NCBI RefSeq assembly: GCF_047338595.1
Contig: NZ_JBLFBO010000001.1
Span: 377,666 to 441,665 of the forward strand
Direction: 5' to 3'
DNA length: 64,000 nt
From: Nitrospira_D sp019636945
GTDB lineage: Bacteria; Nitrospirota; Nitrospiria; Nitrospirales; Nitrospiraceae
Part shown: positions 33,620 to 43,200 of the stretch, one piece after another
Numbering within the stretch: the stretch's first letter is position 1
How the letters are laid out: each line of letters begins with the position of its first letter
Translations under genes and position numbers: made by a program
Notes under the pieces: model-generated
Database searches by the model: none
Seen by the model: only the letters and a program-made list of their open reading frames with translations
Told to the model about the DNA's origin: nothing

Positions 33620-34312
33620 TTATGTTCCACGTGGAACAACGTGAGGGGACAACTCGTCACGATATGAAAATATGGTGATAGTTCGAGGCCCATAGGCATA
33701 GGGCAATTCGAACGTATAGTCGTCTACAAAATACCAATCGCTTGGCAGCAACGTTCTATCAAACGGCCTGGCAGAATAAATAATCGCCTTGCCTCCTTCA
33801 ACCAGTAAGCTCCGTGCTTTCTTAAAAATCAGTGATGGGTTGAGCGCCCGAGTTGTCAGATAGTCATACGTCATCGTGACAGGACGTGTGCTATTGAATC
33901 GTTCAATGGTTCCCTGAAAAACATCAACGCATGTTAGCCGTAAGAGGCCGACAATAAAATGCAGAAAGGCTGATTTCTTGTGGGCTGGTTCAACCAGTGT
34001 TATGCAAAGATCTGGTCTAACGATTTTTAAAGGAATTCCTGGAAAACCTGCCCCAGCACCAATGTCAAGAATATGAGCGTTAGTTCCAATATTTACAGCT
34101 TTCAGGGCAGCTAAAGAGTCGATGAAGTGTTTGACAATCACTTCCTCGTCTTTAATAATTGCAGTGAGATTGAATGATTGATTCCAAATATTTAATTGCT
34201 TCAAGTACAGAAGGAATTGTTGTGCTTGATCTGGTTCAATCGGGACACCAATTTGTCTTGAGCTTTCATGGAGTAAGTGTTCAAGTGCCCCAAGTTGTTC
34301 CACGTGGAACAA
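33620..34312 (-). CDS. rsmG: 16S rRNA (guanine-527-N7)-methyltransferase
   Basis: 230 residues. RsmG methylates G527 of 16S rRNA. The SAM-binding motif LDIGAGAGFPGIPLKIVRP and FNLTAI are present. The chosen start is a TTG giving MFHVEQLG; the first codons are the parS palindrome itself, and a GTG at 34303 (VEQL) is a possible alternative. A second parS overlaps the last codons (PHVVPRGT). The gene lies between mnmG and parA, as in many bacteria. Confidence 0.94.
   Translation of the reverse strand: MFHVEQLGALEHLLHESSRQIGVPIEPDQAQQFLLYLKQLNIWNQSFNLTAIIKDEEVIVKHFIDSLAALKAVNIGTNAHILDIGAGAGFPGIPLKIVRPDLCITLVEPAHKKSAFLHFIVGLLRLTCVDVFQGTIERFNSTRPVTMTYDYLTTRALNPSLIFKKARSLLVEGGKAIIYSARPFDRTLLPSDWYFVDDYTFELPYAYGPRTITIFSYRDELSPHVVPRGT
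33623..33638. promoter_or_regulatory. parS site (ParB binding), perfect palindrome
   Basis: TGTTCCACGTGGAACA, a perfect 16-bp inverted repeat matching the bacterial parS consensus except for two symmetric changes (consensus TGTTTCACGTGAAACA). It overlaps the 3' end of rsmG, immediately above parA. Confidence 0.9.
34296..34311. promoter_or_regulatory. parS site (ParB binding), second perfect palindrome
   Basis: The same 16-mer as at 33623. It lies in the first codons of rsmG, encoding FHVEQ of its N-terminus. Two identical sites 673 bases apart, next to parAB, strongly suggest a functional centromere. Confidence 0.9.
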
Positions 34313-34350
34313 TTACGCTGATACAGAGAGGAGGTCAATAGAAAAGGTGC

Positions 34351-36249
34351 CTATCGAGCACTTTCGGGGTGTTGAGCGTTGTAATGAATTTGCCGCCTTC
34401 CCTTTTCAATTGCCACAAGCAGAAGGGAAATTGCGGCTGGAGTCACTCCAGAAATTCGTGAAGCCTGTCCCACAGTCTCCGGTCTGACACGATTGAATTT
34501 TTCACGGACTTCACGTGAAAATCCAGGGACCATGTCGTAATCAAATGAACTGGGAATCAATTTTTTCTCAAGTTTCTTAAACTTTTCAACTTGCCGAACT
34601 TGTCTCTGTATATATCCCTCATATTTGATTTGAAGTTCGACTTCCTCGGCAATGTCGTCCTCAACTGGTTGTAGATCAAAAATATTCATAAGCTCACGAT
34701 AACAAGCTTCTTGCCTGCGAAGTAACTGCGCCATTGATTGGACTGAAGAGGCATTCTCAAGGTACGTGCCCCTAGTCCGAAAGCTAATCTGTTCTGTAAA
34801 TTGAGGTCTCGAACCACGCAGATTTGAAATCTCCGACTCGATCAATTCTCTCTTGCGAATCAATCTTTCATACGGATATCGCGGAATAAGTCCTAACTCA
34901 TACCCGATATCCATAAGGCGGAGGTCTGCATTCCCATGGCGGAGCAACAATCGATATTCGGCCCTCGAGGTGAACATCCGGTATGGCTCATAGGCATCCT
35001 TGGTGATGAGATCATCGACGAGTACACCTATGTAGGCCTGCGAGCGATCCAATATAAATGGCGGACGTTCCCTGATTTTGAGAACTGCATTGATCCCAGC
35101 TACTAAACCTTGAGCAGCAGCTTCTTCATATCCGGACGTCCCATTGATCTGACCTGCGTGATAAAGTCCTGTCACCAATTTAGTTTCAAGCGTTCGGTAG
35201 AGTTGCCGAGGAGGAAAGTAATCGTATTCTATGGCATAGCCAGGCTTAAGTATTTTAGCGTGTTCTAATCCAGGGATTGTTTTCAGGATTGCGGCTTGAA
35301 CATCGACGGGCAGACTTGTTGAGATCCCGTTTGGGTAGAACTCGGTAGAGTCTAGGCCTTCTGGCTCAATGAAAATCTGGTGCCGTTCTTTATCGGCAAA
35401 GCGAACCACCTTGTCTTCAATGGAGGGACAATAGCGAGGCCCGGTGGATTCAATCACACCACTGTACAGAGGGGACCGATCTAAATTTTGTCGAATGAGT
35501 TCGTGTGTGGCCTGCCCCGTATAGGTCAAATGGCAAAGAATCTGCTGAGTGGTGATGCTCTGCGTGCGATAGGAAAATGGAGGAGGGGGGATGTCGCCAG
35601 GTTGGGGAACCATCACGGAGAAGTCGATGGTCTCCTTATCCAAGCGGGGAGGTGTTCCAGTCTTCAGCCGGCCCACCTCAAACCCTAAATCGCGCATGCA
35701 ATCAGAAAGGTGCTCGGCGGAGGCTTCGCCCGCCCGACCGGCCGGGAAGTGTTGTAAACCGATATGGATAAGTCCCTTAAGAAAAGTACCTGATGTTAGA
35801 ACAACGGCTCTCGAGTAAATGGTCTCGCCGGATCCGGTAACAATTCCGGTCACGGTTCCGCCGTGCACCAGCAATCGATCGACGACACCTTCGGACATCG
35901 TCAGCAAGGATTCGGATTTGAGGGTGTGTTGCATCACCTGTCGATACAGAGATTTATCACACTGGGCTCGTAAGGCCCGGACGGCCGGTCCTTTGCTCGT
36001 ATTGATGAATCGAAACTGGATACCGGACTGATCGGTATTACGCCCCATCTCACCGCCAAGTGCATCGATTTCCTTGACAAGGTGTCCCTTCGCAATTCCA
36101 CCGATCGCTGGATTGCACGACATCTGAGCGATGCGAGAAAGGTCCATCGTCAAGAGTAAAGTCATGGCCCCCATGCGTGCGGAAGCAAGAGCAGCCTCGC
36201 AACCCGCATGTCCACCTCCTACCACGATTACGTCGAAGGTCTGTGCCAT
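34351..36249 (-). CDS. mnmG: tRNA uridine-5-carboxymethylaminomethyl modification enzyme MnmG
   Basis: 632 residues, full length. With MnmE it installs cmnm5U at wobble 34. The FAD-binding GGGHAGCEAALASARMG (about 11-27) is at the N-terminus, IGGIAKGHLVKEIDALGG and CPSIEDKVVRF in the middle, the active-site SGYEEAAAQGLVAGIN, and the C-terminal VREKFNRVRPETVGQASRISGVTP. It lies nine bases after mnmE. Confidence 0.97.
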   Translation of the reverse strand: MAQTFDVIVVGGGHAGCEAALASARMGAMTLLLTMDLSRIAQMSCNPAIGGIAKGHLVKEIDALGGEMGRNTDQSGIQFRFINTSKGPAVRALRAQCDKSLYRQVMQHTLKSESLLTMSEGVVDRLLVHGGTVTGIVTGSGETIYSRAVVLTSGTFLKGLIHIGLQHFPAGRAGEASAEHLSDCMRDLGFEVGRLKTGTPPRLDKETIDFSVMVPQPGDIPPPPFSYRTQSITTQQILCHLTYTGQATHELIRQNLDRSPLYSGVIESTGPRYCPSIEDKVVRFADKERHQIFIEPEGLDSTEFYPNGISTSLPVDVQAAILKTIPGLEHAKILKPGYAIEYDYFPPRQLYRTLETKLVTGLYHAGQINGTSGYEEAAAQGLVAGINAVLKIRERPPFILDRSQAYIGVLVDDLITKDAYEPYRMFTSRAEYRLLLRHGNADLRLMDIGYELGLIPRYPYERLIRKRELIESEISNLRGSRPQFTEQISFRTRGTYLENASSVQSMAQLLRRQEACYRELMNIFDLQPVEDDIAEEVELQIKYEGYIQRQVRQVEKFKKLEKKLIPSSFDYDMVPGFSREVREKFNRVRPETVGQASRISGVTPAAISLLLVAIEKGRRQIHYNAQHPESAR

Positions 36250-36258
36250 GTCGGTTAC

Positions 36259-37704
36259 CTATTTGCCGATACAAAACTGTGAGAAAATCTGTTCCAGTAC
36301 ATCATCCGACGTCAAAGTCCCAATAATCCCTCCCAACGCATCAGCCGCATCGTGGAGATCAACGGCCAGAAGTTCAGCTTGCCCTCCGCTCTCGATGGAA
36401 GACAAAGCATCCATAATCGCAGTGGTTGCCTGCTCCAATGCAGCACGATGACGGACATTCGTGATAACCACCCCTTCATAGGCCTCAAAGGATCCAGTGA
36501 GAAAGCGAGAGGTAATGGTTGTCTTCAGCTCGTCCAGGCCCTCGCCAGTTCTCGTAGAAATTGGAAGAATGCGCTGGCATAAACGGTGGGCCAACTCTTC
36601 AGACAGGGGTTGCAGCGTACATGGAGCCAGCACATCGATTTTGTTTAGAACAATGAGCTGTTTAGGGTCGACAAGCGGGAAAGGAAAATCAGAAACCCCG
36701 GACTTCTGAACCGAAACAGCGTCAATCACATAAAGCGTGAGGTCTGCTTCTGCCTGGGCGGTCTTGGATCGTTTGATACCCTCCTGTTCAACGACATCAA
36801 CGGTGTCACGCAAACCAGCGGTATCTACTAATGTGATAGAAAGTCCATTCCACATCACGGCTTCTTCAATGAGGTCCCGCGTTGTTCCCGGGACATCAGT
36901 AACTATCGCGCGATCGTCATGAATAAGGCTGTTGAGTAAGCTAGATTTCCCTACATTGGGTGGGCCAGCGAGTACTACTCGTATCCCTTCGCGCAAAGCC
37001 CGACCGGTTTGGGCGGTATCCAATATCTCTCTGATCTGACGCGCAATATTCTGGAGGGCAGTTCGGAGCTCACCGCGAGTGACGAAAGAAATGTCTTCGT
37101 CTGAAAAATCGATTCCAGCCTCGACCCGTGCCGTCAGCGATAAAAGGGCGGTGCGTAGGTCCTGTACATACCGTCCTAAATCTCCACGGAGTTGCCGTTG
37201 GGCGATCGTAAGCGCAAAATCAGACTTTGCTTTGATGGTATCTAAGACAGCCTCTGCTTGAGATAGATCCAGGCGCCCATTCAAGAAAGCGCGCTTCGTG
37301 AATTCACCAGGTTGCGCCAATCGGGCCCCAACTGCAACGCAGGATTCACAGACGCGGCGGAGTACCGTCGAGCTTCCATGGCAATGGAACTCCACCACAT
37401 CTTCCCCCGTAAACGAGTGTGGGCCTTTCATATAGACCACCAAGCCTTCGTCAATAATGTGTTCCCTGGCCGTTGGTGGCCATGAATCACCGGCTGACTC
37501 AGGATGAGGGGCAGAGACAATATCGGCAAGATGCAGCGTATGTGTGGGATGGGTATCGAGAGATCCGTTTGTGCGCAGCCTCACAAGTTTGGAGGCGATG
37601 GCTGTTGCATTCTGGCCGCTAATGCGGATGATCCCAATGCCACCCTCACCCATCGGGGTTGCAATGGCACAAATTGTGTCCTCAGGCGCTCCGTCGATAG
37701 GCAC
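36259..37704 (-). CDS. mnmE: tRNA modification GTPase MnmE
   Basis: 481 residues. A GTG start is used. The formyl-THF-binding N-terminal domain (ICAIATPMGEGGIGIIRISG) precedes a helical domain and a Ras-like G domain: G1 GPPNVGKSSLLN, G2 GTTRD, G3 DTAGLRDT, G4 NKID. The C-terminus FCIGK carries the conserved Cys. It partners MnmG, encoded next. Confidence 0.97.
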   Translation of the reverse strand: MPIDGAPEDTICAIATPMGEGGIGIIRISGQNATAIASKLVRLRTNGSLDTHPTHTLHLADIVSAPHPESAGDSWPPTAREHIIDEGLVVYMKGPHSFTGEDVVEFHCHGSSTVLRRVCESCVAVGARLAQPGEFTKRAFLNGRLDLSQAEAVLDTIKAKSDFALTIAQRQLRGDLGRYVQDLRTALLSLTARVEAGIDFSDEDISFVTRGELRTALQNIARQIREILDTAQTGRALREGIRVVLAGPPNVGKSSLLNSLIHDDRAIVTDVPGTTRDLIEEAVMWNGLSITLVDTAGLRDTVDVVEQEGIKRSKTAQAEADLTLYVIDAVSVQKSGVSDFPFPLVDPKQLIVLNKIDVLAPCTLQPLSEELAHRLCQRILPISTRTGEGLDELKTTITSRFLTGSFEAYEGVVITNVRHRAALEQATTAIMDALSSIESGGQAELLAVDLHDAADALGGIIGTLTSDDVLEQIFSQFCIGK

Positions 37705-37754
37705 GATCCACCATAGTCGTGACGCCTAATCGTATGAGGCCGGCCCAGGAAACG

Positions 37755-39452
37755 TCATTTTTGCTTGCTCGGCTCATCCGTCGTCAGAGCCACTGATCGA
37801 TTTTTCAGAAAGAACCGGTCCGTGACAAACTGCTGGGCGATGGACAAGACGTTGTTGGTCAGCCAGTACAAGACTAAACCAGCAGGAAAGTTAATGAACA
37901 GGAACGTCATGACCACGGGCAGCATCAACATCATCTTCGCCTGGGCGGGATCCATCGTGGTGGGCTGAATCTTCTGCATCACCATCATACTGATCCCCAT
38001 GATAATGGGCAGAATGTAATAGGGATCCTGAACGGACAGATCAGTGATCCAGAGGCCCAGGGGTGCTTGCCGAAGGTCGATCGTCATATAGAGAATATTG
38101 AACAGGGACACGAACACCGGCATTTGAAGGACCATCGGTAGACAGCCCCCCACAGGATTAACCTTATGATCGCGATACAGCTTGATCAGCTCACGATTCA
38201 ACCGGTCACGATCATCCTTGAACTTCTCTTGGAGTGCAGCCACCTTCGGTTGGATCGTCTGCATCTGCTTCATGGATGAGTAGCTCTTGTACTGCAAGGG
38301 GATGAATAACAGCTTGATGGCAACCGTCAATAGGATGATGGTGACACCGTAATTGTGGGTGTACTCGTTGATGGAACGAAGTACGGAAAAGATCGGTTTG
38401 GCGACGGCCCTCACCATGTCCCAGCTACCGAACAGAAACCATCCGAAGTCAATCGTATCTTCAAGGCGGATATGTAGGTTTTTAAGTGTGTCGAATTCCT
38501 TCGGCCCCGCAAATAACTGTAATGTAACCGGTGCACCAGATGGATCGACACCCATGCGGACACCGGTAGAAACCAGTTTTTCACCCTGCTTCTTCGGCCA
38601 AGCGGAGGTACCCCCTTTCGGAATCAGCGCAGACATGAAGTACTTGTCCTGCAAGGCAGTCCAAGCCAGTGTGCCTTTACGCTCCGTGTCGGATTCCGGG
38701 GCGTCTGTGTCCAGCTTGTCGTCGATCAACGACACCGTCCCGACAGAACCGATGAATCCCTCGCCCCACTCCACCACGCCAAAATTGGTCCCCAATTCCA
38801 CTTTCAAAGGCCCTGTCAGTCCTTTGGACGTCAAGCTGATATCCACAATATAGCTGTCGGCATGAAAGGTGAATTGCTTCTCAAGGTGTATGTCGGAACC
38901 GGGGTTGCCGTAGTGGAATGTGATGTGGCCGATTGGGTGTTCGTGGTCTAAGGTCGTAAAATCCTGCTCTACCTTGTAAACGCTTTCCCTTAATTCCTTT
39001 GCAAGTGTCGCGTCGTCTGTTGTGACGGTGAGAGGGTCGGCAAATTTTCCTCCCTGTCGAACGAGCTGGACAAAAGATTTTCCATCAGAGCTGCTGCGAT
39101 AGCGTTTAAGCTCCCAGCTTGTCAGCACGGCTCCTCTAGACGTGAACTTGGCACGATAGAGCTCAGTCTCTACCTCAACCGATGCCGCAGCGACGGACTC
39201 CATGCGAGTAGATGGCACCTTTGGATTATCACTACGGGATGTACCAGGTGACTCCGGGGTTTTCCCAGCCGCAGGAGTTGTCGGCTGGCTTCCGGAACTG
39301 GTGCCTGAAACAGAGGCTGCTTCATCAGAGACTGATACTGCGGAATCCGAGACGGTTGGAGGCGGTAGCAGGCCCAATCCTTTGAGCGCATACTCATATC
39401 CGAAGACAATCGCGGCTGAGAGGATTAAAAAGACAACGAGGCGCTTTTCCAT
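37755..39452 (-). CDS. yidC: Membrane protein insertase YidC
   Basis: 565 residues of the long Gram-negative type: an N-terminal membrane anchor (about 5-25), a large periplasmic beta-supersandwich domain (about 90-340), then five C-terminal membrane helices. Key phrases are NYGVTIILLTVAIKLLFIPLQYKSY with the conserved Arg-lacking slide, MKQMQTIQPKVAALQEKFKDD, VNPVGGCLPMVLQMPVF and WLTNNVLSIAQQ. YidC inserts and folds inner-membrane proteins. It follows yidD and rnpA in the conserved order. Confidence 0.97.
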   Translation of the reverse strand: MEKRLVVFLILSAAIVFGYEYALKGLGLLPPPTVSDSAVSVSDEAASVSGTSSGSQPTTPAAGKTPESPGTSRSDNPKVPSTRMESVAAASVEVETELYRAKFTSRGAVLTSWELKRYRSSSDGKSFVQLVRQGGKFADPLTVTTDDATLAKELRESVYKVEQDFTTLDHEHPIGHITFHYGNPGSDIHLEKQFTFHADSYIVDISLTSKGLTGPLKVELGTNFGVVEWGEGFIGSVGTVSLIDDKLDTDAPESDTERKGTLAWTALQDKYFMSALIPKGGTSAWPKKQGEKLVSTGVRMGVDPSGAPVTLQLFAGPKEFDTLKNLHIRLEDTIDFGWFLFGSWDMVRAVAKPIFSVLRSINEYTHNYGVTIILLTVAIKLLFIPLQYKSYSSMKQMQTIQPKVAALQEKFKDDRDRLNRELIKLYRDHKVNPVGGCLPMVLQMPVFVSLFNILYMTIDLRQAPLGLWITDLSVQDPYYILPIIMGISMMVMQKIQPTTMDPAQAKMMLMLPVVMTFLFINFPAGLVLYWLTNNVLSIAQQFVTDRFFLKNRSVALTTDEPSKQK

Positions 39453-39493
39453 GTGGAGAATATACTTTCGTTATTAAAATGAGGCTTGTATCA

Positions 39494-39703
39494 CTACCTG
39501 ACTGGATCTTCCCCTCCAGGGTGGAAAGGGTGACACTTCAATAGCCGGACACAGGCTAGCCAGAATCCATGCCATGCGCCGTATTTGGTGATCGCATCCG
39601 AAGCATAGTGCGAGCATGACGGATAAAATCGACAAGTCGGACCATACATGGGTGAGATCACCAGACGGTATCCCTGTAGCATCCATAGGAAAACTTGTTT
39701 CAT
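39494..39703 (-). CDS. yidD: Membrane protein insertion efficiency factor YidD
   Basis: 69 residues. The family signature YRLVISPMYGPTCRFYPSCSHYASDAI is near-complete, followed by HGFWLACVRLLKCHPFHPGG. YidD is a small amphipathic membrane-associated protein that helps YidC. It sits between rnpA (7 bases upstream) and yidC. Confidence 0.95.
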   Translation of the reverse strand: MKQVFLWMLQGYRLVISPMYGPTCRFYPSCSHYASDAITKYGAWHGFWLACVRLLKCHPFHPGGEDPVR

Positions 39704-39710
39704 GTCTATC

Positions 39711-40103
39711 TCAATCAGGGCGAAGAAGGCTCATGCGTGCGAGTGCTGCCTTCCAGGCTTGGAGTAAATCGGTTCGAGACGACGAGAGAACGTCCCTTTT
39801 GGGGAAAACAAGGATCCCACTTCCAGAAACCAATCCCGAATGAGAATCTCTCACCAACTCGCGGAACACACGCTTCGCACGATTGCGTCTGACGGCATTC
39901 CCAAATCGTCTGCCAACGATAATTCCAACCCGACTCGGTATATGGTCCATCTTGCAGGCCAGAAGGTTGAAAAGCGCCGTCGAAATTCGTCGTCCATGAT
40001 CCTTGACAGCTTGGATATCTCGGTGACTCCTCAAAAAAATATCAACATGCTTGTATGCCTTGGGTATTACCGGGCAAGGGGGTGTGCTTTTGTCGTGTCT
40101 CAT
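39711..40103 (-). CDS. rnpA: Ribonuclease P protein component
   Basis: 130 residues from MRHDKSTPPCPV, preceded by GAGCGG. A longer start at 40154 is also open. RnpA assists the catalytic RNA in maturing tRNA 5' ends. The RNR signature is seen in SRVGIIVGRRFGNAVRRNRAKRVFRELVR. It lies downstream of rpmH in the standard arrangement. Confidence 0.93.
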   Translation of the reverse strand: MRHDKSTPPCPVIPKAYKHVDIFLRSHRDIQAVKDHGRRISTALFNLLACKMDHIPSRVGIIVGRRFGNAVRRNRAKRVFRELVRDSHSGLVSGSGILVFPKRDVLSSSRTDLLQAWKAALARMSLLRPD

Positions 40104-40215
40104 CCGCTCATGACCCCAGGGAAGACTGTAACTGGTAGGTGGGCGTACGCTCAACTAGAACGCAAGAGATTGGGGAGCGACACGAAGAACACCTGCACGA
40201 CCCGAGACGATAGGC

Positions 40216-40353
40216 CTAGACAGTCAACCGAGCGCGTCCTTTCGCGCGTCGACGGGCCAGAACCTTACGACCGTTTTTTGTACTCATGCGCTTTCGAAAC
40301 CCATGCTCACGCTTTTTCTTTAAGTTGGACGGCTGTTGAAATGTAAACGACAT
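40216..40353 (-). CDS. rpmH: Ribosomal protein bL34
   Basis: 45 residues, very basic. The reading is MSFTFQQPSNLKKKREHGF, continuing RKRMSTKNGRKVLARRRAKGR and ending ARLTV. This is the L34 pattern; the N-terminus differs slightly from the common KRTFQPS. An AGGAAAGGGG site precedes the ATG. Its position ahead of rnpA is universal in this cluster. Confidence 0.95.
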   Translation of the reverse strand: MSFTFQQPSNLKKKREHGFRKRMSTKNGRKVLARRRAKGRARLTV

Positions 40354-40772
40354 GGTTCCCCTTTCCTTCCAAACCGCAACGAATCAACATCAAATGAACG
40401 CTAGATTATAGGGGAGGCAGAGAGGCCTGTCAATTTCATGGGCCTACGGCTGGCGATAGATAGTAAGGACCCCATAGTTATCCTGTCCGATCTGTTTATA
40501 TTGAGGCGGTTTTGCGTTCACTCACCAGAATGCCACAAGATCAAACTAGTCGGTACGATACTGTCAATGTAAGTATAGGAAATCAAAGGAGTCATGATTC
40601 GTAAACAATGGTGATCAGTGGCACCGGGCTTGCTCGTTCGTTTTGGTGTGTTAGTATGCCCAAAATCAGAGGTCTGATACGCTGGCCGAATCTACCTAAC
40701 ATCTGACTTATCAAGGAAGACTTGGGATAAACTTAGCTTTCGCAAGCAAATCCATTAAGGAGGACCCATAGC
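40354..40772. other. Intergenic region between rpmH and a divergent lipoprotein gene
   Basis: About 420 bases holding the promoters for both directions. In many bacteria dnaA and oriC lie here. I saw no dnaA gene and no cluster of TTATCCACA-like boxes; the nearest is TTATCCTGT near 40479. A six-codon frame (MIRKQW) with AAAGGAG lies at ~40593. Confidence 0.5.
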
Positions 40773-41384
40773 ATGGCGAGAAGAGTAGCCCTTGTATCAA
40801 TAGCCCTCACTCTATCACTGACGGCGGGGTGTGCGGACCCACCAACCCAACAGCTCCAAGAGGCTGAAAAGGCATTGAAAGAAGCACAGGAGAGCGGGGC
40901 GGCCACGTATTCTGCGGAAGAATACGCCAAGCTTGAGGGGACACTGGCGGCCATGAGGAAAGAAGTCTCCGATCAAGAAGGAAAGTTCGGATTGTTTCGG
41001 GACTACGGCAAAGCACAGCAACTGTCTGCTTCGGCTAAGGCAGAGAGTGACCGAATAAAGACCGCGTCAGTTCAAAAGAAGGAAGAGGCTAAAGCAGCAG
41101 CATTGCAGGCTCAACAGGTTGCAGAAGAGGCTGTGAGAGCCACCCAAGATCTCGTTGCCAAGGCACCGGTTGGGAAGGATCGGGCGGCGGTAGAAGCGAT
41201 CAGGAACGATGTTGAAGGGTTGAAGTCCTTGCTCAAACAGGTTCAGGCCTCCATCGATAAAGAAGATTTTCCGGCGGCACAAACACAGGCCAAGGCCATT
41301 CATGATATGAGCCAAGCTGTTTCAGCTGAAATACAAAACGCCCTCGCCAAAGTGGGGAAAGGTAAGCCGGGACGGAGGAAATAA
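40773..41384 (+). CDS. Coiled-coil lipoprotein (DUF4398-like)
   Basis: 203 residues. A lipoprotein signal ends SLTAGC (Cys20), and AAGGAGG precedes the ATG. The mature protein is an Ala/Glu/Lys/Gln-rich helix with heptad character throughout, with the DUF4398-like start LQEAEKALKEAQESGAATYS. It is likely anchored in the outer membrane facing the periplasm. It is eight bases before the L,D-transpeptidase gene, so it belongs to the same envelope operon. Confidence 0.8.
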   Translation: MARRVALVSIALTLSLTAGCADPPTQQLQEAEKALKEAQESGAATYSAEEYAKLEGTLAAMRKEVSDQEGKFGLFRDYGKAQQLSASAKAESDRIKTASVQKKEEAKAAALQAQQVAEEAVRATQDLVAKAPVGKDRAAVEAIRNDVEGLKSLLKQVQASIDKEDFPAAQTQAKAIHDMSQAVSAEIQNALAKVGKGKPGRRK

Positions 41385-41391
41385 TCACAGC

Positions 41392-42525
41392 ATGCGGGGC
41401 ACTCAGACATATCGGTTACTTGCCGCACTACTCTGTATGGCCGGCTTCGTCGGTTGCGTGCAAGCTGTTCCTCCCGATCTGATTGCCGCTGTTGAAGCCA
41501 TCGACCACGATCTCATTGCCCTGCGTGCTCCCGAAACCGCGCCCGAAGAATATGGCCAGTTCGTTCGACAATGGGCATTGCTAAAAGCCCGTGCGCAACT
41601 TGACGATGACGTAATTCGTTGGCCCTGGGAATCAAGCGAGATTGAAAGCGATCTCCGCTGGCTCTACATCATGGGCGAGCGTACCGTGTCGCAACTCCAC
41701 GATCGGCAGGTCACGCAACAGCATGCCATGCAGGCAAAAGTCACGCATCTGGAGGACCAGCTTCGAAGCGTCGCAGTCCAGGTTGAGGCGATTGACGGAC
41801 GCATTCTGCTCGGACAAAAAGGCGTTCAGACGGATCTTCTAGTCAAACAGGCGCGAGCGTTCCTTGATCAAAAAGACTACCCGAGAGCCATGCAGGCAGC
41901 TGAGAAAGCCGACCACGCCCTCAAAGCGCAAGCATCCTTACTCAGTCAAGAATTAGGGCGGTACGCTGATGAGAGTCGGATCATCTACTGGCAGACCTTG
42001 GCCAAACAGACGGTTGATTGGTCGCGCACGCATCAGGCGATTGCCATTGTGGTGAGCAAGGCCGAGCGAGAACTGAGTGTCTATAAGGGTGGTCGGAAAG
42101 TGTTATCATATCCAGTTCGCTTAGGATTCAATGGCATGCTGGAGAAACAGTTTCAGGGAGACGGGGCGACTCCGGAAGGGCGCTATCGTGTGACCGAGAG
42201 ACGGGGGCCAGGCCAGACGCAGTTCTACCGAGCATTGGCTCTAGACTACCCTAATGGCGAAGATCGGCGGCGCTTCCAGCTTGCAAAGCGGTCGGGGAAA
42301 ATTTCTCCGTTCAAAGGTATTGGCGGTCAGATCGAAATTCATGGCGCAGACAATGAACGGCTGGCGCAGACTCTCGGGTGTGTGATGCTCGATAACTCCA
42401 GTATGGCGGTTCTCTATGAGAGCGTCCCGGTTGGAACACCGGTCACCATTGTCGGTGCATTAACCAAACAAAATGCAGTCGCATCGGCATTGGCGCAACT
42501 CGACCGTAGCAAAGAAGAAATCTGA
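41392..42525 (+). CDS. L,D-transpeptidase (YkuD) lipoprotein
   Basis: 377 residues. A signal with lipobox GFVGC (Cys22) is followed by a helical region (about 30-210) with coiled-coil character and a YkuD catalytic domain (about 218-352): IVVSKAERELSVYKGG, GDGATPEGRYRV, IEIHG (His317) and GCVMLDN (Cys330). The nucleophilic Cys sits in T-L-G-C instead of the more common S-H-G-C. The family cross-links peptidoglycan or attaches lipoproteins. Two further relatives follow. Confidence 0.88.
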   Translation: MRGTQTYRLLAALLCMAGFVGCVQAVPPDLIAAVEAIDHDLIALRAPETAPEEYGQFVRQWALLKARAQLDDDVIRWPWESSEIESDLRWLYIMGERTVSQLHDRQVTQQHAMQAKVTHLEDQLRSVAVQVEAIDGRILLGQKGVQTDLLVKQARAFLDQKDYPRAMQAAEKADHALKAQASLLSQELGRYADESRIIYWQTLAKQTVDWSRTHQAIAIVVSKAERELSVYKGGRKVLSYPVRLGFNGMLEKQFQGDGATPEGRYRVTERRGPGQTQFYRALALDYPNGEDRRRFQLAKRSGKISPFKGIGGQIEIHGADNERLAQTLGCVMLDNSSMAVLYESVPVGTPVTIVGALTKQNAVASALAQLDRSKEEI

Positions 42526-42535
42526 GCGGAGACCA

Positions 42536-43174
42536 ATGGGACGAATCCTTCTCGCAACGTTCGCAGTCATTCTCATCATCCTCCTGGCGATGAATGCTCC
42601 GACGACCACCTCTCCCACATCCGGTATAAGTCATGAGATTCAGCCGGCACCAGCTGAAGAGAAAGCCTCCCTTCGTACGCTACAGGCCAGGTATAAGGCG
42701 CTTTCTAAACAGCTGGCCCAACTCACGCCTAACCAGCCTTATATTTTGGTAGATACAGCTCGAAACCGACTCTATGTGAAGCGTCAGGATGAAATCGTTC
42801 TTCATGCCATTGCATCGACTGGGAGCGGGACGATTCTTGACAAGCCCGGTGAAGGCAACAATCAATGGGTGTTTGACACGCCGCGAGGGGAATTTCTCGT
42901 CAAGTCCAAATTGACCAATCCCACATGGATCAAGCCGGATTGGGCATTCGTCGAAGAGGGGCTCGCCGTTCCACAAAATGCTGCGGACCGTGCCGAACAG
43001 GGAGTACTCGGTGACTATGCGCTCGGGTTCGGTAAAGGGTACTTCATCCATGGGACGCTCTATACCAGGCTATTGGGAAAGAACGTGACGCATGGGTGTA
43101 TTCGGCTCAACGACAACGATCTGAAAGGTGTCTACAAACTCGCTCGAGTGGGGACACCGATCATGATCTTTTAA
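42536..43174 (+). CDS. L,D-transpeptidase (YkuD), canonical active site
   Basis: 212 residues from the ATG of MGRILLATF; the longer frame overlaps the previous gene. A membrane anchor (about 4-20) precedes a short helix and a YkuD domain: ILVDTARNRLYVKR, TPRGEFLV, YFIHGT (His172) and THGCIRLND (His186, Cys188). The motif is complete, so catalysis is expected. It probably makes 3-3 peptidoglycan cross-links in the periplasm. Confidence 0.9.
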   Translation: MGRILLATFAVILIILLAMNAPTTTSPTSGISHEIQPAPAEEKASLRTLQARYKALSKQLAQLTPNQPYILVDTARNRLYVKRQDEIVLHAIASTGSGTILDKPGEGNNQWVFDTPRGEFLVKSKLTNPTWIKPDWAFVEEGLAVPQNAADRAEQGVLGDYALGFGKGYFIHGTLYTRLLGKNVTHGCIRLNDNDLKGVYKLARVGTPIMIF

Positions 43175-43200
43175 TCCACTGAAACGCGCAGACATTGACG

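Noticed and set aside
40354..40772. Replication origin next to rpmH
   Set aside because: No dnaA gene and no group of DnaA boxes or AT-rich unwinding region could be seen. The nearest sequence has two mismatches.
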